Shown: positions 37,871 through 50,936, numbered from the stretch's first letter. The stretch: DNA of 64,000 nt from Loripinus fragilis (GCA_964019695.1 OZ026515.1:139125549-139189548); one strand, 5' to 3'. Notes: generated from the letters alone by a model not told the origin. Numbers and translations are program-made.

Positions 37871-40024
37871 TATGGTAAACCCTCTTTAAAAATATTCTTC
37901 TCTGGAACCCAAAGACCCATGCCACTGGACCTTGTAATTGTTGTGTAGCACTGACTATGTAAGCCCTATCTAAGTTTGTACAAGTTATGGTGCTATTTTG
38001 ATCTTGACCTATTTTACGACAAGATCAAATTGATTCATCATCCATTTATATGAAAATAATTTCTGCTACCAGTTAAAGCTAAAGTCATTTTACTTACTTG
38101 ATATGACTCCCCTAAAGATAGGGTGGCGGCTATAGATAAGTACCTGATGGCAAGGTTTACCTTTGTCCTTTCAGCCGAAGTTGTTCTTATTGGACAGTTA
38201 TAAGTCTTTTTAAACATGTATGCTCTCAGAAACGATTGGATCAATTGAAGAACTGAGTCCATTTATGCTCTTGATGAATGATAATTGGGTCTGGACAGCA
38301 CATATAAAATACCATATGTGTTACAGGCCACCAGTAATGGATCAGTTGGGCATAGGCTTCTGATCAATTTGTAAGAGCCAATACATTTTTGTACACTGAA
38401 GTAGATGGACAGCTAAAACCTTTCTGTAGGTGTGCATAAACGATCAATCTTTTACAAGTAGGTGCGATTTTTGTCGCATGACAAAACAGTTCTGGCCCAA
38501 ATCACGACAGACAAAACGTCGGTCCTTGTCTGGATCCAAACGTTTTGGCACTCTGATAGTATGCATAAATGAGTGTCTTTTGATCAAGGGCTGTTTTGTT
38601 CGAGCCTCAGTGGAGGCACTGTGTTGTGTCACTGAGCACTTCATCCTTTGCTTAGTACTGGTTCATCACATGACTAAAAAATATGGGCTGGGACATCGCT
38701 TAAAGAATGAATGACTTCATGGGGATAAAAAGTACGTTTACCCAATAACACGGCTCAATATATACTAATGCTTACTAGAATAAACAATACAGATAGAGCG
38801 ACCACTTGACCTTACTTTTAACCTGGTTAAATTTACAATTTGATATGTATTTATTTAATTTCAGGTATCTTAACCCCGCCCGGTTATGCTAACACAAGGT
38901 AAATCTGGTCTATATTTAACTTCATTCATGATTTCGGCTCGCTTCTCAAGGATATAGAACCAGTAGGCACGCAACGACAAAACAACGTCCCATCAACGTT
39001 GATACGATTTTTTGGCTAATTTGTTTGCAAAACCATTCAAAATTCGATATTTTGTGTGTGTCCGAAATCCAAAGTAACAATAAGAAGTAGGTCTACTTCC
39101 GAATGTCGAAAAATGAAAATTCGAAAATTGGTGAAATACTTAAAAGAAAAGGTATGCCATTTAAAATCGATATTTGGAAAGTTCAAATTCTAAAAAGCAG
39201 ATATTTGACTTAAAGAACTTGATAAAGGGTCTATGTCCGAATGTCTAATAATGAATATCAAAACAACTGCAACACTATAGAGTCCAGTACTTCGTTTTAG
39301 ATGGAAAATTACGCAAAACATGCTGAACATATGACATGTGATTTAAACGCATGTATTCCCTTTAGAATGACATAAACGCACCCATTTGTTATACTTTGTA
39401 CTTTGATATTACACTTCTCTCACCAGCTTTAGTACGAACTATAGCATCTTGTGCAAGGTCTATCCTGATGTAGGTGGTATAAAATAAAAACAAAGTGCCA
39501 CCTGTACAGAATATAATCCACTCGCAAAAGCTCATGGACATACTATGTTTGTAGTGGAAACCTAGGTGCACTTTGCTGACGAAAAAAATAGTGGTTGTTC
39601 GCTTTATGTGTTTCAATCGCACGAAATGTACAATGTATGAAACATATGCAAAATTGAACATGTTTTATAAGTCGTAGTTTATTCATTTCCTTCAAGGTAT
39701 GTTAAACTGTAACGATAAAACACGCATGCATTCAGCATATAAACACTTGTTATATCTACCGATTTATTTGATATAGCCCGTGCGTAACGCCAGTGTAGTA
39801 TACATGATAAGGGTAATGTAACAGGGAGATAACTCTTCTGCAATATCAGAATGCAGATAAATTGCAATGAAGTATGATGCACAGTTTAAACATTAATCAT
39901 CCTAAATTGCATATACAGCAACGAGGTCTACCTGGTCGAGAAAAAAAAAACTGGGTTCGGTATCTTAAAAGTCGTCTAACCTTTTGATGTTTTCGTTTTA
40001 TTATACCCACTTTTTCGTTAGAAA
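37871..40024. other. Intron 1, no gene
   Basis: A partial SINE of family 1 lies at about 38590-38720 (GTTCGAGCCTCAGTGGAGGC and TTAGTACTGGTTCA). No other gene or clear repeat boundary was seen. Confidence 0.4.
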
Positions 40025-40109
40025 AAATAAAGTATATTAATTTAATACCAGAGTCGGTCCGTCGTCGGTCCGTCCGTGCGTCTGTCCGTCTGTCTATCCG
40101 TCCGCCACG

Positions 40110-40810
40110 TTTCTTGTAATTGTATCTTCTCCTAAACCGTAGGACGTAGCAACTTCAAACTTTGTAGATGCATAGATCACATGATGTAGAGGGAACTGGG
40201 CGATGTTTTGTGTGACCTTGACCCCAAGGTCAAGTTCAAAGGTAAAATAATGTATTTTCTTGTAAATTCACCTATTTCTAAACTGTTGAACATAGCAACC
40301 TCAAACTTTGCAGGTGCATATGTCACATGATGTAGAGGGTACTTGGCAACACTTCATATGACCTTGACTTTGGGGGTCGAGGTCAAAGGTTAATTAATGT
40401 ATTTTCTTGTAAATGCATCGTCTCCAAAACTGTTGGACGTAGCAACTACAAACTTCATAGATGCATATTTCACATTATGTACTGGGCGATGCTTTGTGTG
40501 ACCTTGACCCCAAGTTCAAGGTCAAATAATGTATTTTCTTGTAAACGCCTCTTCTCCTTAACGGTTTGATTAAGCAACTTCAAATTCTGCAGGTGCATAG
40601 ATCAAATGAGTTGGAGAGTACTGGGCAACATTATATGTGACCTTGACGTCAAGGTCAAGGTCATATAATGTATTTTCTTGTAAATGCATCTCCTCCTTAA
40701 CCGTTGGATGTAGCAACTTCAAACTTTGCAGGTACATAGGTGACGTGATGTTGAGGAGACTGGGCAAATTTTGTGTGACCTTGACCCCAAGGTAAAGGGC
40801 ACAGGTAAAA
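40110..40810 (+). repeat. Tandem repeat, about 140 bp x 5, with TGACCTTGA core
   Basis: The unit runs from TTTCTTGTAAATGCATC through GTAGCAACTTCAAACTTTG and GGTGCATAGATCACATGATG to TGTGACCTTGACC plus a CAAGGTCAA segment. TGACCTTGA occurs once per unit, at about 138-150 bp spacing. A GTCCGTCCGT run precedes the array. Confidence 0.9.
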
Positions 40811-41824
40811 AACGGGTGTTTGCGATGGTTTACCATCGACTGCTGCTCTAGTGTTATTTTATTCTGTTTTGTTTGCTTTGCACAGCACCTGATTGTTCGC
40901 CATGCTTAAAAATATGCATACTAAGGTTTATATAAACTGTCATTATCCCGGTCAATTTATGTCAAATAAGATCTTCCATCCACCCAACTTGATCTTATTA
41001 TAATTCATTTGGCTAAAATTTCCTTATGGTAACTATGCTCTGTGGCGTCTCATCTAGGTGTATCATTGAGTTAAAAGCAAAAACTCTAATATACTAGTTA
41101 TAAAACATATACAAAATGGGCCTCGTCGCGAGAAAACCTGTCTTCGGGCGTGTGCTAACAACAAAGGCGCAGACCACACTGCGTATTCGCTTATTGGAAA
41201 GTATCATATCGTAACTTGCCACATGCAAAATTTCAAGTTTCTAGCTAGTCTCTGTACATGAGGAGACTGATTTGAGTCTCCCTCTGTCGGAAAACTGGAA
41301 GACATGTTTTGTTGCGACAAGGCTCAAATGAAGTTGCTGATTATTAACCACTCAGAAATCATCTGATATTGTAATTTTAAAAACGATACTCTCATTGGTT
41401 TATACCCAAGACTGTCTTTTAACTAAACTGGATACAGACTACTATAGCCTGTTTCACAATTTTACCAATGCAAAGCTACCTATTGTCTATTCTACATAAT
41501 TTGCCCACTTGTGTCTTATACTCTGTTCCTTTCAAATGACAATGTTTTTGTGATAGTAGTCTATTTTAATATTCTGTACCACATGCTTACCCACGCCTTT
41601 GTATGTGTTACAGTAAAAACGTCTCCAGACATTGAATTTAAATTAGCTGAGATGTAAATACCATTACCATGATTACTGATCAAATTATTCCAATATTTGA
41701 AAGAGAATATATTTTTTTAAAGATATTTCTTTTTAAATATTTGTTTCAATTATGTGGTAATTGCATTTAATTAACCCGTTTCAACCGAATGGAATTTCTT
41801 ACTCTCATCAAAAATAGTAAGAGA

Positions 41825-42060
41825 GTATGATCAGGAAATACCACAATCACAAACTGCATACAAACCCATGGCACCGCGAGGAAGAGCCACACAGCAATCA
41901 TGAGACACCAGGAAGACAAACTAAACAAAGCAACCAGCTCTCTCTCCCATCAAGATGATTTCAAAACAAGAAGGGACATAAAGAAACATACAAAAAAAAC
42001 ATAGAACAATTACAGAATCCCACAATGGGAGTAACAATAAACAACAAGTCAACAACAACA
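41825..42060 (-). repeat. Dispersed repeat with a hydrophobic open frame, copy 3
   Basis: The minus-strand reading contains LLLTCCLLLLPLWDSV and SCFEIILMGERAGC, similar in place and character to the other two copies. The plus-strand flank GAAATACCACAATCACAAAC is shared with about 13136 and, inverted, with about 9010. Confidence 0.5.
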
Positions 42061-42217
42061 GAGCCAATACACATTCAATTTTCATTTTAAGGGTTGTTGT
42101 TTGGTATTTGCCATTTTTATTCATTGTTTTTATAATAGTACAAAATGTCCACGGCGTCTGATCTGGGTCTACATCGTTTTGCCCATGTCCCACAAAAAGA
42201 ATGCTAGTGTATGGGGG

Positions 42218-42544
42218 CCGGGCCGCGTAGCGCAGTCGGTAACGTGTCTGGCTACAGATGCGTGTCTGACTGCAGATCCAGGGGTCGCGAGTTCGATCCC
42301 GGTCCGGTCCCATACTTTCGTGGAGATTGATCATGAAATGATTTCTACGGTCATTCTCCTCCCTTCCGCTGATTCATTCAAGAAGGGTTGTTGTCAGTTA
42401 CAAGCGAAAGTAGGTGCACGAATTACTGGTTAACCGCTTGTTCAAGCCTGCCCAGGAAAAAGTGTGGTTAGGTGAAATGACCGTCCCGCAATGACCATAG
42501 CTGTTGACTTGGGACGTAAAGCAACTAAACCAACCAACCAAAAA
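42218..42544 (+). mobile_element. tRNA-derived SINE, family 2
   Basis: The head differs from family 1 (GCGTAGCGCAGTCGGTAACG as A-box region, GAGTTCGATCCCGGTC as B box). The tail GGGACGTAAAGCAACT plus AACCAACCAACC resembles that of family 1. A perfect 14-bp duplication, CTAGTGTATGGGGG, is at 42204-42217 and 42545-42558. It interrupts an older hairpin repeat. Confidence 0.92.
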
Positions 42545-42558
42545 CTAGTGTATGGGGG

Positions 42559-44059
42559 TTGACAGAAAGAATCTCATTATTCTGTCCGCTTGAATTCCTT
42601 TCAGAATCGTTTTCAGCTTTACCGAGCGTGTACAATCGAAATGCCGTAAAGGAAAGTACATAGGAATGAGACATAAAATCCTGAGGACAAATTTCAATAT
42701 ATGTAATAAAAACAATAACAGGCCGTTCAGAAAATATGAAACAGTACCACAGGGTTATTAACATCAAATGATGTACCTTGCAACCAGCCAATGAAACTTC
42801 CGGCACAAGGTGTGAATACAATACAATCACGTGACCATGCCAGGAAGGTCTGCCGCAGCCAGACACATAGAATGAATTATTACAACAATGGTGTAAGTGG
42901 TGATCAAAGCGTACACGCATATTACCTAACCGTAGGAACCAAAAGAGATGCAGCTTGACTTCGAAAATTTGCATTCCACAGACACAGAGCGGAAATTCCA
43001 CACAAGGTGCATAAAAGCCTTGAATGAACGGCTTTGTTAGTGTTGCGGAAGTTTCAGATATTGCAACTCAGCACTTATTTGAAATAATTTGAGCCAGTTC
43101 ATAAGGTTTGTGTGCTTATCGCATTCTTTATGCAAGTTTGCGCAGCTTTCTAGTGGGGTTAGATACCCACATTTTGGCCCTAGCCATTATCGACGCCACT
43201 TTTGTGCGTGTGTGATTATTGAACATTCTGGTAGGATCTGACAATACTGAGCTGGCGAGCCTGCTCGTCGGAGCCTTAGTTGCTAGCCTATGTCGCAAGC
43301 ATACAAATCCCGTGTACTGGCCTAATTAATTAATATTTTCAACAAAGAATGAGGGTGGCCATGGATTATCAAATATAAGGAGGAGGATCATCGTACATGA
43401 AACTCTTCCAGATTTGTGGCCAAGAGGTCGCATGTTAGAATACTACCTACCGGTCTAGATAAACGCATTTTTTCAGCGTAAAACAGTAAATAGGTTTGCA
43501 TGTTTTGGGTGTTCAAAAGGACCGTCCCATTGAGGCAATTCTTTTGGGTACCCACAACATATGTTTTGGTCGAGAAAACGAAAATAATATTTTTTTTTTG
43601 CTACGAACTCTTAAAAAATATATCAACTCTGATACGGTGTTGTGTCCTCTTTCCCACTGCTTATTAGTACTAGTTCATACCACGAAAACGTCCTGGTATG
43701 GCTGATTGAAATTGTACATGGGATTTTAAGCATCTGATTCAACACAAACAAGCAAAATTAATTAAATAGAAATTATGCACATGTAAATGACTACACATTC
43801 ACAAAGTATTTAACCGTGATTTCTAAGACATCATTGGTCACTTTATTTTGATTATCATCCAATCGCAACTGACATGAAAAATTCCCGGTTGTTGTGGTTG
43901 AGTTGTCATCCTGTATGTTAAACAATAGGAAAGAAATACGGGATGATATTATTTGAGATAAACAACAATAACAACGTCTGAAACGCACGCGCGCGCGAGA
44001 GGTAGAGAGAGAGAAAGAGAGCTTGCAAACATTAGTATGCGAACATTATATCTATTTTA
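42559..44059. other. Intron 1, no gene
   Basis: A hairpin repeat lies at about 43495-43580 (TTTTGGGTGTTCAAAAGGAC with CCACAACATATGTTTTGG). A short SINE piece lies near 43640-43690, and a GAGA run near 43985-44030. The 158-codon minus frame at 42525-43001 is discussed among the rejected items. Confidence 0.4.
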
Positions 44060-44580
44060 GAGCTTATGAACATGGTTATTTTTGTAGAAAACAAACATGA
44101 TAAAAATAAATCTATGTTTCTATTATGGAATCATGATATCTATTTTTGTATTATGGGAACATTATATCTATTTTTGCAGTCTGCAAACATAATATCTCTT
44201 TTGGTATTATGCGAACATGTCTATTGTTGTAGTATGCGAACATTATATCTATTTTTGTAGTCTGCGAACATAACATCTCTTTTTGTATTATGCGAAAAGG
44301 TATATTGTTGTAGTATGCGAACATGATATCTACGTTTGTAGTCTGCGAACATAACATCTCTTTTTGTATTATGCGAAAAGGTATATTGTTGTAGTATGCG
44401 AACATTATATCTATTTTTGTAGTCTGCGAACATAACATCTCTTTTGTATTATGCGAAAAGGTATATTGTTGTAGTATGCGAACATGATATCTACGTTTGT
44501 AGTCTACGAACATAATATTTATTTTAAAGGTCTGCGAAAATGATATATTTTGTTATAGTATGCGAACGTAATATCAAGTT
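44060..44580 (+). repeat. Minisatellite, about 29-bp subunits in a 116-bp higher-order unit
   Basis: It alternates subunits such as TATGCGAACATTATATCTAT, TTTTGTAGTCTGCGAACATA and GTATTATGCGAAAAGG. The higher-order unit repeats almost exactly between about 44215 and 44510. Confidence 0.9.
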
Positions 44581-45069
44581 AAAACAGCAAAGATCCTGTT
44601 AGATAAAATAAAGTAAATAGTTGAGCTTGTTGCATTAAAGTAAGTCTGTGAAAGTTATACATTATCCTGAACATTAGAAACTAAAATCTTAAACCTTGCA
44701 GTATGCCTACTAAATATTAACAAAGATCAGTTTAAATGGCTATTTGTATTTAAATGAACTGAAAAAAAAATCAGAGAAGTTAATAGAATCCGCCTTTATC
44801 AGAATTTCTGGCTGACTTTCTATGAATCAGGCTTAAGAAATCCTGAAAACTTTCACACATTTACATGTAGGTTTGAGTGGTGACTATTCTCACCTAGCGC
44901 AGTTTTTTAGACATGGCTCCTATTCTATGCATTCATTATTAGTATGACAATTATTATTTTTGATATAGAAAGCGTCTTGTTAAACCGCAAAAATGTATTA
45001 ATTAATTCCATCATTTATGACTGTTTTTATCTCGCTGTAAACAAGTCTGACCATATTTTTGTACTTATA

Positions 45070-45615
45070 TGAGCCGCTTCATGTGATTTCCAACAAAGTG
45101 GCATTTTCATGCAAACAAAACGTCTATGTGTCTTGATCCACATCTGAACTAAGGGTGAGGTTGACCCCGTGAAACCGGTTTAAGCCATCCAGTAAAATAT
45201 TTTACTGACCGTTCCAAGGCGGTATTTCTTTTGTGGATCATTTGTGTTATTTATGTCTTGTGTTTTTCATGCTTTCGCGTCTGTTGATTGCTGTCTTGTG
45301 GTCACCTGTTGGGAAAGGGCTGACCTCTGGGCTCTTGTTTGTGATGTTTAATTGTGATTTTGTCACTTTCTAATGTGGTATCCTGGGTCAGGTGTGGTAC
45401 TTGATTGTATCGATTCCTGATCTTTGCCGCCTTTCTTACTATGTGTAGACTCAGATAAGCCTGTGTAGCATCCTTTTAAGCTTAGAAACTCCAAATCTCT
45501 CATAGAATATTCAAGCGACTATTAAAGGCTGCGACCAAACTGCGTATTCGCAGGCTGATCTGAGGCTTTGCTGGTCGCACATACCACATTGTTGGAATTA
45601 TAATGTCGCGGCTCA
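45070..45615 (+). mobile_element. MITE family B, copy 3, split by an insertion
   Basis: The left end (45070-45110, GAGCCGCTTCATGTGATTTC then AACAAAGTGGCATTTT) and the rest (45441-45615, ATGTGTAGACTCAGATAAGC to GGCTCA) are parts of one element. They are separated by about 330 bp of unrelated repeat DNA. Confidence 0.65.
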
Positions 45616-46227
45616 ATTATAACAATCAAGCGCATCCAAATGTAATATTGTTGAACAAACGTTGACTTCGGTTCTAATTCTGTAAATGGTAGAAGCATTA
45701 CTAACATCACATCGGAATGTAATTTTGAAATGCAGTTTTGAATATTTTAAACCACAAGGTTCACCCTCCACCATCCTCGGTTAGGCGTTCTTTCAACATT
45801 GTGGATTTGACTTGGTTTTTGCTTCTACTTTTTGGGCACATGCTAATAAGAATTGTAATGCTTAAATTTTCTGAAGAGTAGTCTGGCTTGCAGCTGATGC
45901 GGGATTGTGGTATTTTGATGGGAGAAAGGTCGTTTTTCTTCATCTATCTTGTCCTTGCTTCGTACTCTCTCTTTATTTCAAGAGACAAAAGTCTGGAGAA
46001 ATATTTTCAGAAAGTTCCGTTCCACTGTATGCCCTTGCATTCCCAACACTTATTTTCAGACTATGCATTAAGTCAAATGCAAATTTCAACAGGTTTTATT
46101 TGATGTGAAAATTAATTATTTGCATGGATGATCAAAGCACTGAAAACGTTGTCTTTATAAGTAGAGCAGTGAGAACTAGATCAACGTAACCGTGTTGCAA
46201 GATATGAAGATGTGTACTGAAAATAAA

Positions 46228-46464
46228 TCAGCCGTGGCATTTTATTTCCAACAATGTGGCATTTTAACATGTGTAGACTCGGACGAGCCTGTGCAGTCTC
46301 CTTTTAAGCTGAGAAACTCCTAATGGTGTTCAGTCAGTAGCTTAACAATTATAGAATACTTAAGCGACTATCAAAGGCTCTGATCAGACTGCGCGTATGC
46401 GCAGGCTGATCTGAGTCTTTGCTGGTCGCACAGACCATTGTTCGAAATCGATTGCACTGGCTCA
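46228..46464 (+). mobile_element. MITE family B, copy 4
   Basis: Both ends are kept (TTTCCAACAATGTGGCATTT and CACTGGCTCA), with the internal GCGCGTATGCGCAGG hairpin and TGTAGACTCGGACGAGCCTG. Confidence 0.8.
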
Positions 46465-47452
46465 AACGGCCACGATGTACGCCACAGAGCTGACTCAGTC
46501 TCAGCAATCAGTACAGGTACATGTAAGCATTCACGATTCGATTAATATTGTTTAATCGCATGAACCTTATGTCTACTTACATAATATTGACATGAAATAC
46601 TTTTTTTTACAAATGTCGTCTGCTGTAAATCAAAGGTGGTGTTTTAACCGACTTTTGCCTAATGAATGTTCCGCCCTTATCAATTGGCCGAATCTATTTC
46701 GAATTTAAGGGTTGTTGAGTAGTAATTTACAATTTCTTACAAATTTTAAAAGTACATTTTATAAGCAAACGGTGCTGAACCTAATAAGCCTATTCATGGT
46801 TCCACAGTACACACTCAAGTAGATGACTCATAGAGAGGTCAACTGTTGCCAAGAATGTAAACAAACCACTGCTTCTGCAGCTTTATCAATGAAACGATAA
46901 CTTAATCCTTATCTCTGGTGATTAGCATAGTTTCACCATGCATAAAAATCTGTATTATCTTGTCCATATGTAAGTGTTTCATTTTTAAGGTACATTCTAC
47001 CGTAAATATCATTATTAGTTGTTCAAAATGTCTGGGAAAGACATAGATGATATGACTTTTGAAAAATTTAAGTTTTGGACAGTCTCGTCACTCATTTCAA
47101 ATTATTAAATAAAAATTGACAGCATGATACAACTACCGCTTTTAATTTTTTTTATTCATTTTATCAGCTCAATCTGTTGAGAGGGGCCTTTGAATAAACC
47201 CTCCTACTGCTAAATATATTTCGCAAGGGCCAAATCTTGTCACATGATAAATTATATTTGGGGCATTTTTGGTGCGAAATTCAGCCCGCTGTTGAATCTT
47301 TTCAGCACCATTTCAAGCTTCATGGAGGACAGATTCTTTTTTTTTTCCATTTTGGGAGAAGCAATGATATCTTTAAATACACTTGCAGAGGCATCTATAT
47401 GGAATTCGACACTCCCTTCAACAAAATACTTCTGAACAGTAATTTTAACCTC

Positions 47453-47670
47453 ATACAATGTGGTATTTTGATATGTGTAGACTCAGACGAGCCTCTGCAT
47501 CCTCCTTTAAAGCTTAGAAACTCCAAATGGCGTTAAGTCCGTAGCTTAACAGTCATAAAATACTCAAGCGACTAGCAAAGGCTCTGATCAGACTGCGCAT
47601 ATGCGCAGGCTGATCGGAGGCTTTGCTGGTCGCACATATTACATTGTTGGAAATCTTATGCACTGGCTCA
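47453..47670 (+). mobile_element. MITE family B, copy 5
   Basis: It is truncated at the left end but otherwise close to copies 1 and 4, ending ATTGTTGGAAATCTTATGCA and CTGGCTCA. Confidence 0.78.
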
Positions 47671-47778
47671 TTTTACATTGCCTCTGAATAACATCACGAT
47701 AACACACCTATGCAATATTTTGGTCACGTAGAATTCTGCTTTAAACCATAAAAGGCAAGCATTATTTGTCGGAAATCA

Positions 47779-47849
47779 GCAAGCAACACAGACCCAGATC
47801 AGATGCCCCACACAAAAGTGACATCTGATCGTGGTCTCGACTGTCTGCT
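47779..47849. repeat. Hairpin family member
   Basis: The inner stem GATCAGATGCCCCACA with TGACATCTGATC lies within arms AGCAACACAGACCCA and its partner GTGGTCTCGACTGTCTGCT. Confidence 0.75.
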
Positions 47850-49130
47850 TACAGAATATTCTTTTAAAGTTAGAATAAAAATAGAAAATACCATCCATTA
47901 ACCCTTTAACTGAAAATGGACTGGTCCAAATGATAGGAGTGGGAAATTCAATTTACTTTCAATGGCTTAATATAGTAAAACTGTTTATTTGTGGGATATA
48001 GATTACTTTTCCCCACCCTCACGAACCTGACTTTTTTGCATGTGAACAACAACGACACAAACCTGCCTGAACAGGGCCCAATCAGCACAGAATGATCTGC
48101 GTCTTAGTTGCTTGCTTTCTGAAAAGTATATTAGTTAAACTAACTCCATTTCTGGCTAAAGTTTCTGTAACTGAGCAGCTTGGTTTGAGCTCCATACTGG
48201 GTCAAAAACCCTTAAGACAGGTTTTCTTGCATTGAGGCCTATATTCTGTTGTTATAGGTGTGATAACAAGTTCAATCCATGTCGGCACAACAATGGACAC
48301 ACACACACACACGCACGCACACACACAAACGCACAGAGAAAAATATAGACAGAGTTTATCTTACCTTTCAGTCCTTCTTTTCATATCAAAATGAAACATG
48401 TATGTTTACTTTACTAGAATCTTGAAATAATGGATAATCTGCAGATAACACACAGCCAATCATTCATACATAAGTATTTGGGGTAATTAGCTTGATAGCA
48501 CCTGAATTGTTGACATAACAGCCTTTTTCTTGATGATAATCTATGATTTTCTATAGAGATATATAGGAGAGAAACAGGTTGCTGCAACCAGTGAACTTTG
48601 ACCTCCAGCAGTATACACAGAAAACCAATAGCATAGCTGAAACTGTGAATACACTTATTCTGCACTGTTTGCTGATGGTCCATAAAATGGACGCTAGTCT
48701 TGCATTGGTTTCGGTTTACAGTGTAGATATATCGTCCAGGCTGTACAAACTAGTGCATTCTATCTTTAGCGTTATATCTTTTGTTTTTCAGTTGGCACTT
48801 TTCCAGGCGTTACAACGGCATACTGCTTGACGCGAACAATCTAGCTGATGAAGAAACCGCTGAGTTATTAGAAACGGGGCTTATGACGAAAACGCTGGGG
48901 AGCTATAGGGAAGCAATTTGACACGTTAAACTCGTGCAAACTATACGCGGTCTCTCCTGTGACGTCAAACCCTTGGACCACTCCCAGGTCTACTCACCGA
49001 AGTAACGCATCTCAACGAAATTAGAAGAAGTAATAATGAGAAGAACGAATTACGTAAATGGAAGCTGTAGAGACTAAAACCTACTTATATCGGTGTGTCG
49101 CTCAAAAGCCGGTATTACAACCTCTTGGTA

Positions 49131-49312
49131 CAGTAAACCCTGTCTTAAGTGGCCACTAAAAAGAACACCAACAATTGGTTTTAAAGACCGATTATCACTT
49201 AATGCAGGTCAAAAGTATTGCAGAATGCCCCAAAGGGTATTTAGGCTACCATTTTCTATTAAGACCCTTGTTTTGTCTATTTTTGAGTGGCCGCTTAAGA
49301 CAGGTTTTACTG
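49131..49312. mobile_element. MITE family A, copy 4
   Basis: The ends are CAGTAAACCCTGTCTTAAGT and CTTAAGACAGGTTTTACTG. TA is kept on the left but changed on the right. The central hairpin of other copies is partly deleted. Confidence 0.85.
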
Positions 49313-49739
49313 TTCATTATTGAAGCACGCTTGGTAAGTCCGCAAGCCCATCCACCCAACAATTTCTTTAAATTGATAGTTTATAAAAATATTAACGGAA
49401 TAAATCTCATGTAAGAGAGCAAGTAAACTCAAGATGCGGTTCATTCCGTAAGTTTAAACCGTTCTTGTTGGGTACTTCTGTGAAAATTAGCTACTGTTTC
49501 TAACATAGAAAAGATCTAACAAGAATCCTTATATGTGAACGTCCGTCTGTCTATCCGTGGTCAGTTAGCGAAAAACACAATGGTACTGACACCTTTTAGA
49601 ATAATTTGCAAATTATTCCCAAACAGATTTACTATTGATCAAATCTAGACATAGGGCTTGCAAAAACTGAATTTTCTTTCAAGGCAAATTAAATGTGTAA
49701 ACGCTAACCCTATGCCTATCTCTTAAACTGAATGAAATT

Positions 49740-49935
49740 CATTCATGAAACTCAACAGGTACATGTAGGTACAGTGACGCCAGCCGTCAAAGTCACCACC
49801 TGTTCTACCGCTGAACGGTGAACGACCTGAGCTATACCGCCACCGGAGCTACCTATGAACGGAACGGGAACGAACGATACTAAACAGCGGTCCAGTCCAT
49901 TCACATCGTACCTCCTTTCCGTTCCGTTCCGCTTC
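49740..49935 (-). repeat. SINE-like dispersed repeat
   Basis: On the minus strand it has GGCGGTATAGCTCAGGTCGT (A-box-like) and GTGACTTTGACGGCTGGCG. The GACGGCTGGCG and GAACGGAAC blocks recur at about 59600-59760. No B box or duplication was found. Confidence 0.4.
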
Positions 49936-50249
49936 ATTCCATTCAAAACACGAACGTCCTATAAATCGCTTATTATTTAAGTGTTTGTTTCTTTTGTCAA
50001 TTTAAACAGCCTCTTGAAAATAGTAGTTTGAGTTTTTCCTTTATCTTATGTGAAGATTGTACGTTATTGTTGTTAATGTCTGACATTTAGAAATAAATTG
50101 TCAAAGATGTTTCTTTTAATTCTGAAAATAATATAATAAAACAAACTAAAAGAAGCAATTTAAAAATTGTCTCTGATCAGACTGCTCTTCCGTGGACTGT
50201 TTAAGGCACGTTTTCTGCGGTGTATAATATATTGGTTCTGCTATTACAG

Positions 50250-50514
50250 GGGCGGATCCAGGATTCTGGAAAGGGGGTTCATATGAATAAAGTTGTGGGG
50301 GTTCGCTTTGCTGATTTTATCTCATTTTGCTTAAATATCCCATGAAAATGAAATAATTTGGTCTCATTCATTTTCATAGGATATTTAAAAAAATGAAATA
50401 ATTTGGTCTCATTGATGAGACCAAATTATTTCATTTTCATAGGATATTTAAAAACGGGGGGGGGGATTAGAGCGGACCCCCCATAATCCCCCATCTGGAT
50501 CCGTCAATGTTCTA
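50250..50514. mobile_element. MITE with G-rich inverted ends
   Basis: The ends GGGGCGGATCCAGGATTCTG and CATCTGGATCCGTC are inverted copies, each next to a G or C run. Inside is a repeated, partly palindromic GAAATAATTTGGTCTCATT unit (three copies in alternating orientation). Confidence 0.8.
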
Positions 50515-50859
50515 TAACCGTTTTCATTTTCAACCCTAACTAATTATTTGGACTGTGGGCAAGAAAACCTATCTTCACAGGTTTGGGAACCAAAAAAATG
50601 TCGCAGACCAGCCTGCGTATTCGTGCAGTCTGATCAGCGGTTTTGTGATCAAATCAACGCTTGCTACAAGTAATATTTTACTATTCTAGCTAGTCTCCTC
50701 AGCTGAGCAGGCTAGCTTTAGTATAGCCCAGATAACAGATTCTCTCGCGTTTCAGTCCAAATTTATGTTGGTATTATTTGTGCGACCACGCGATTCAATT
50801 TACAGAAGTACAAGTTCCATATTTGCATGCGAGTTCACAAGATAAAAAAAGACATAACT

Positions 50860-50936
50860 GTATGTATGTATGTATGTATGTATGTATGTATGTATGTATG
50901 TATGTATGTATGTATGTATGTATGTATGTATGTATG
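50860..50936 (+). repeat. (ATGT)19 microsatellite
   Basis: This is an uninterrupted tetranucleotide run. Related GATG and GTAC runs follow at about 51096-51170 and 51718-51745. Confidence 0.97.

Noticed and set aside
40110..40810. CRISPR-like array
   Set aside because: Repeats are long, diverged and directly adjacent without unique spacers, and the genome is eukaryotic.
41921..42334. 137-codon minus-strand frame
   Set aside because: The first part is read from SINE family 2 and the rest from a dispersed repeat; it is not one gene.
42525..43001. 158-codon minus-strand frame
   Set aside because: It starts at GTG, has no recognisable motif, runs into the SINE end and has composition like surrounding non-coding DNA.
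44151..44513. 120-codon repetitive minus-strand frame
   Set aside because: It is explained by minisatellite periodicity.
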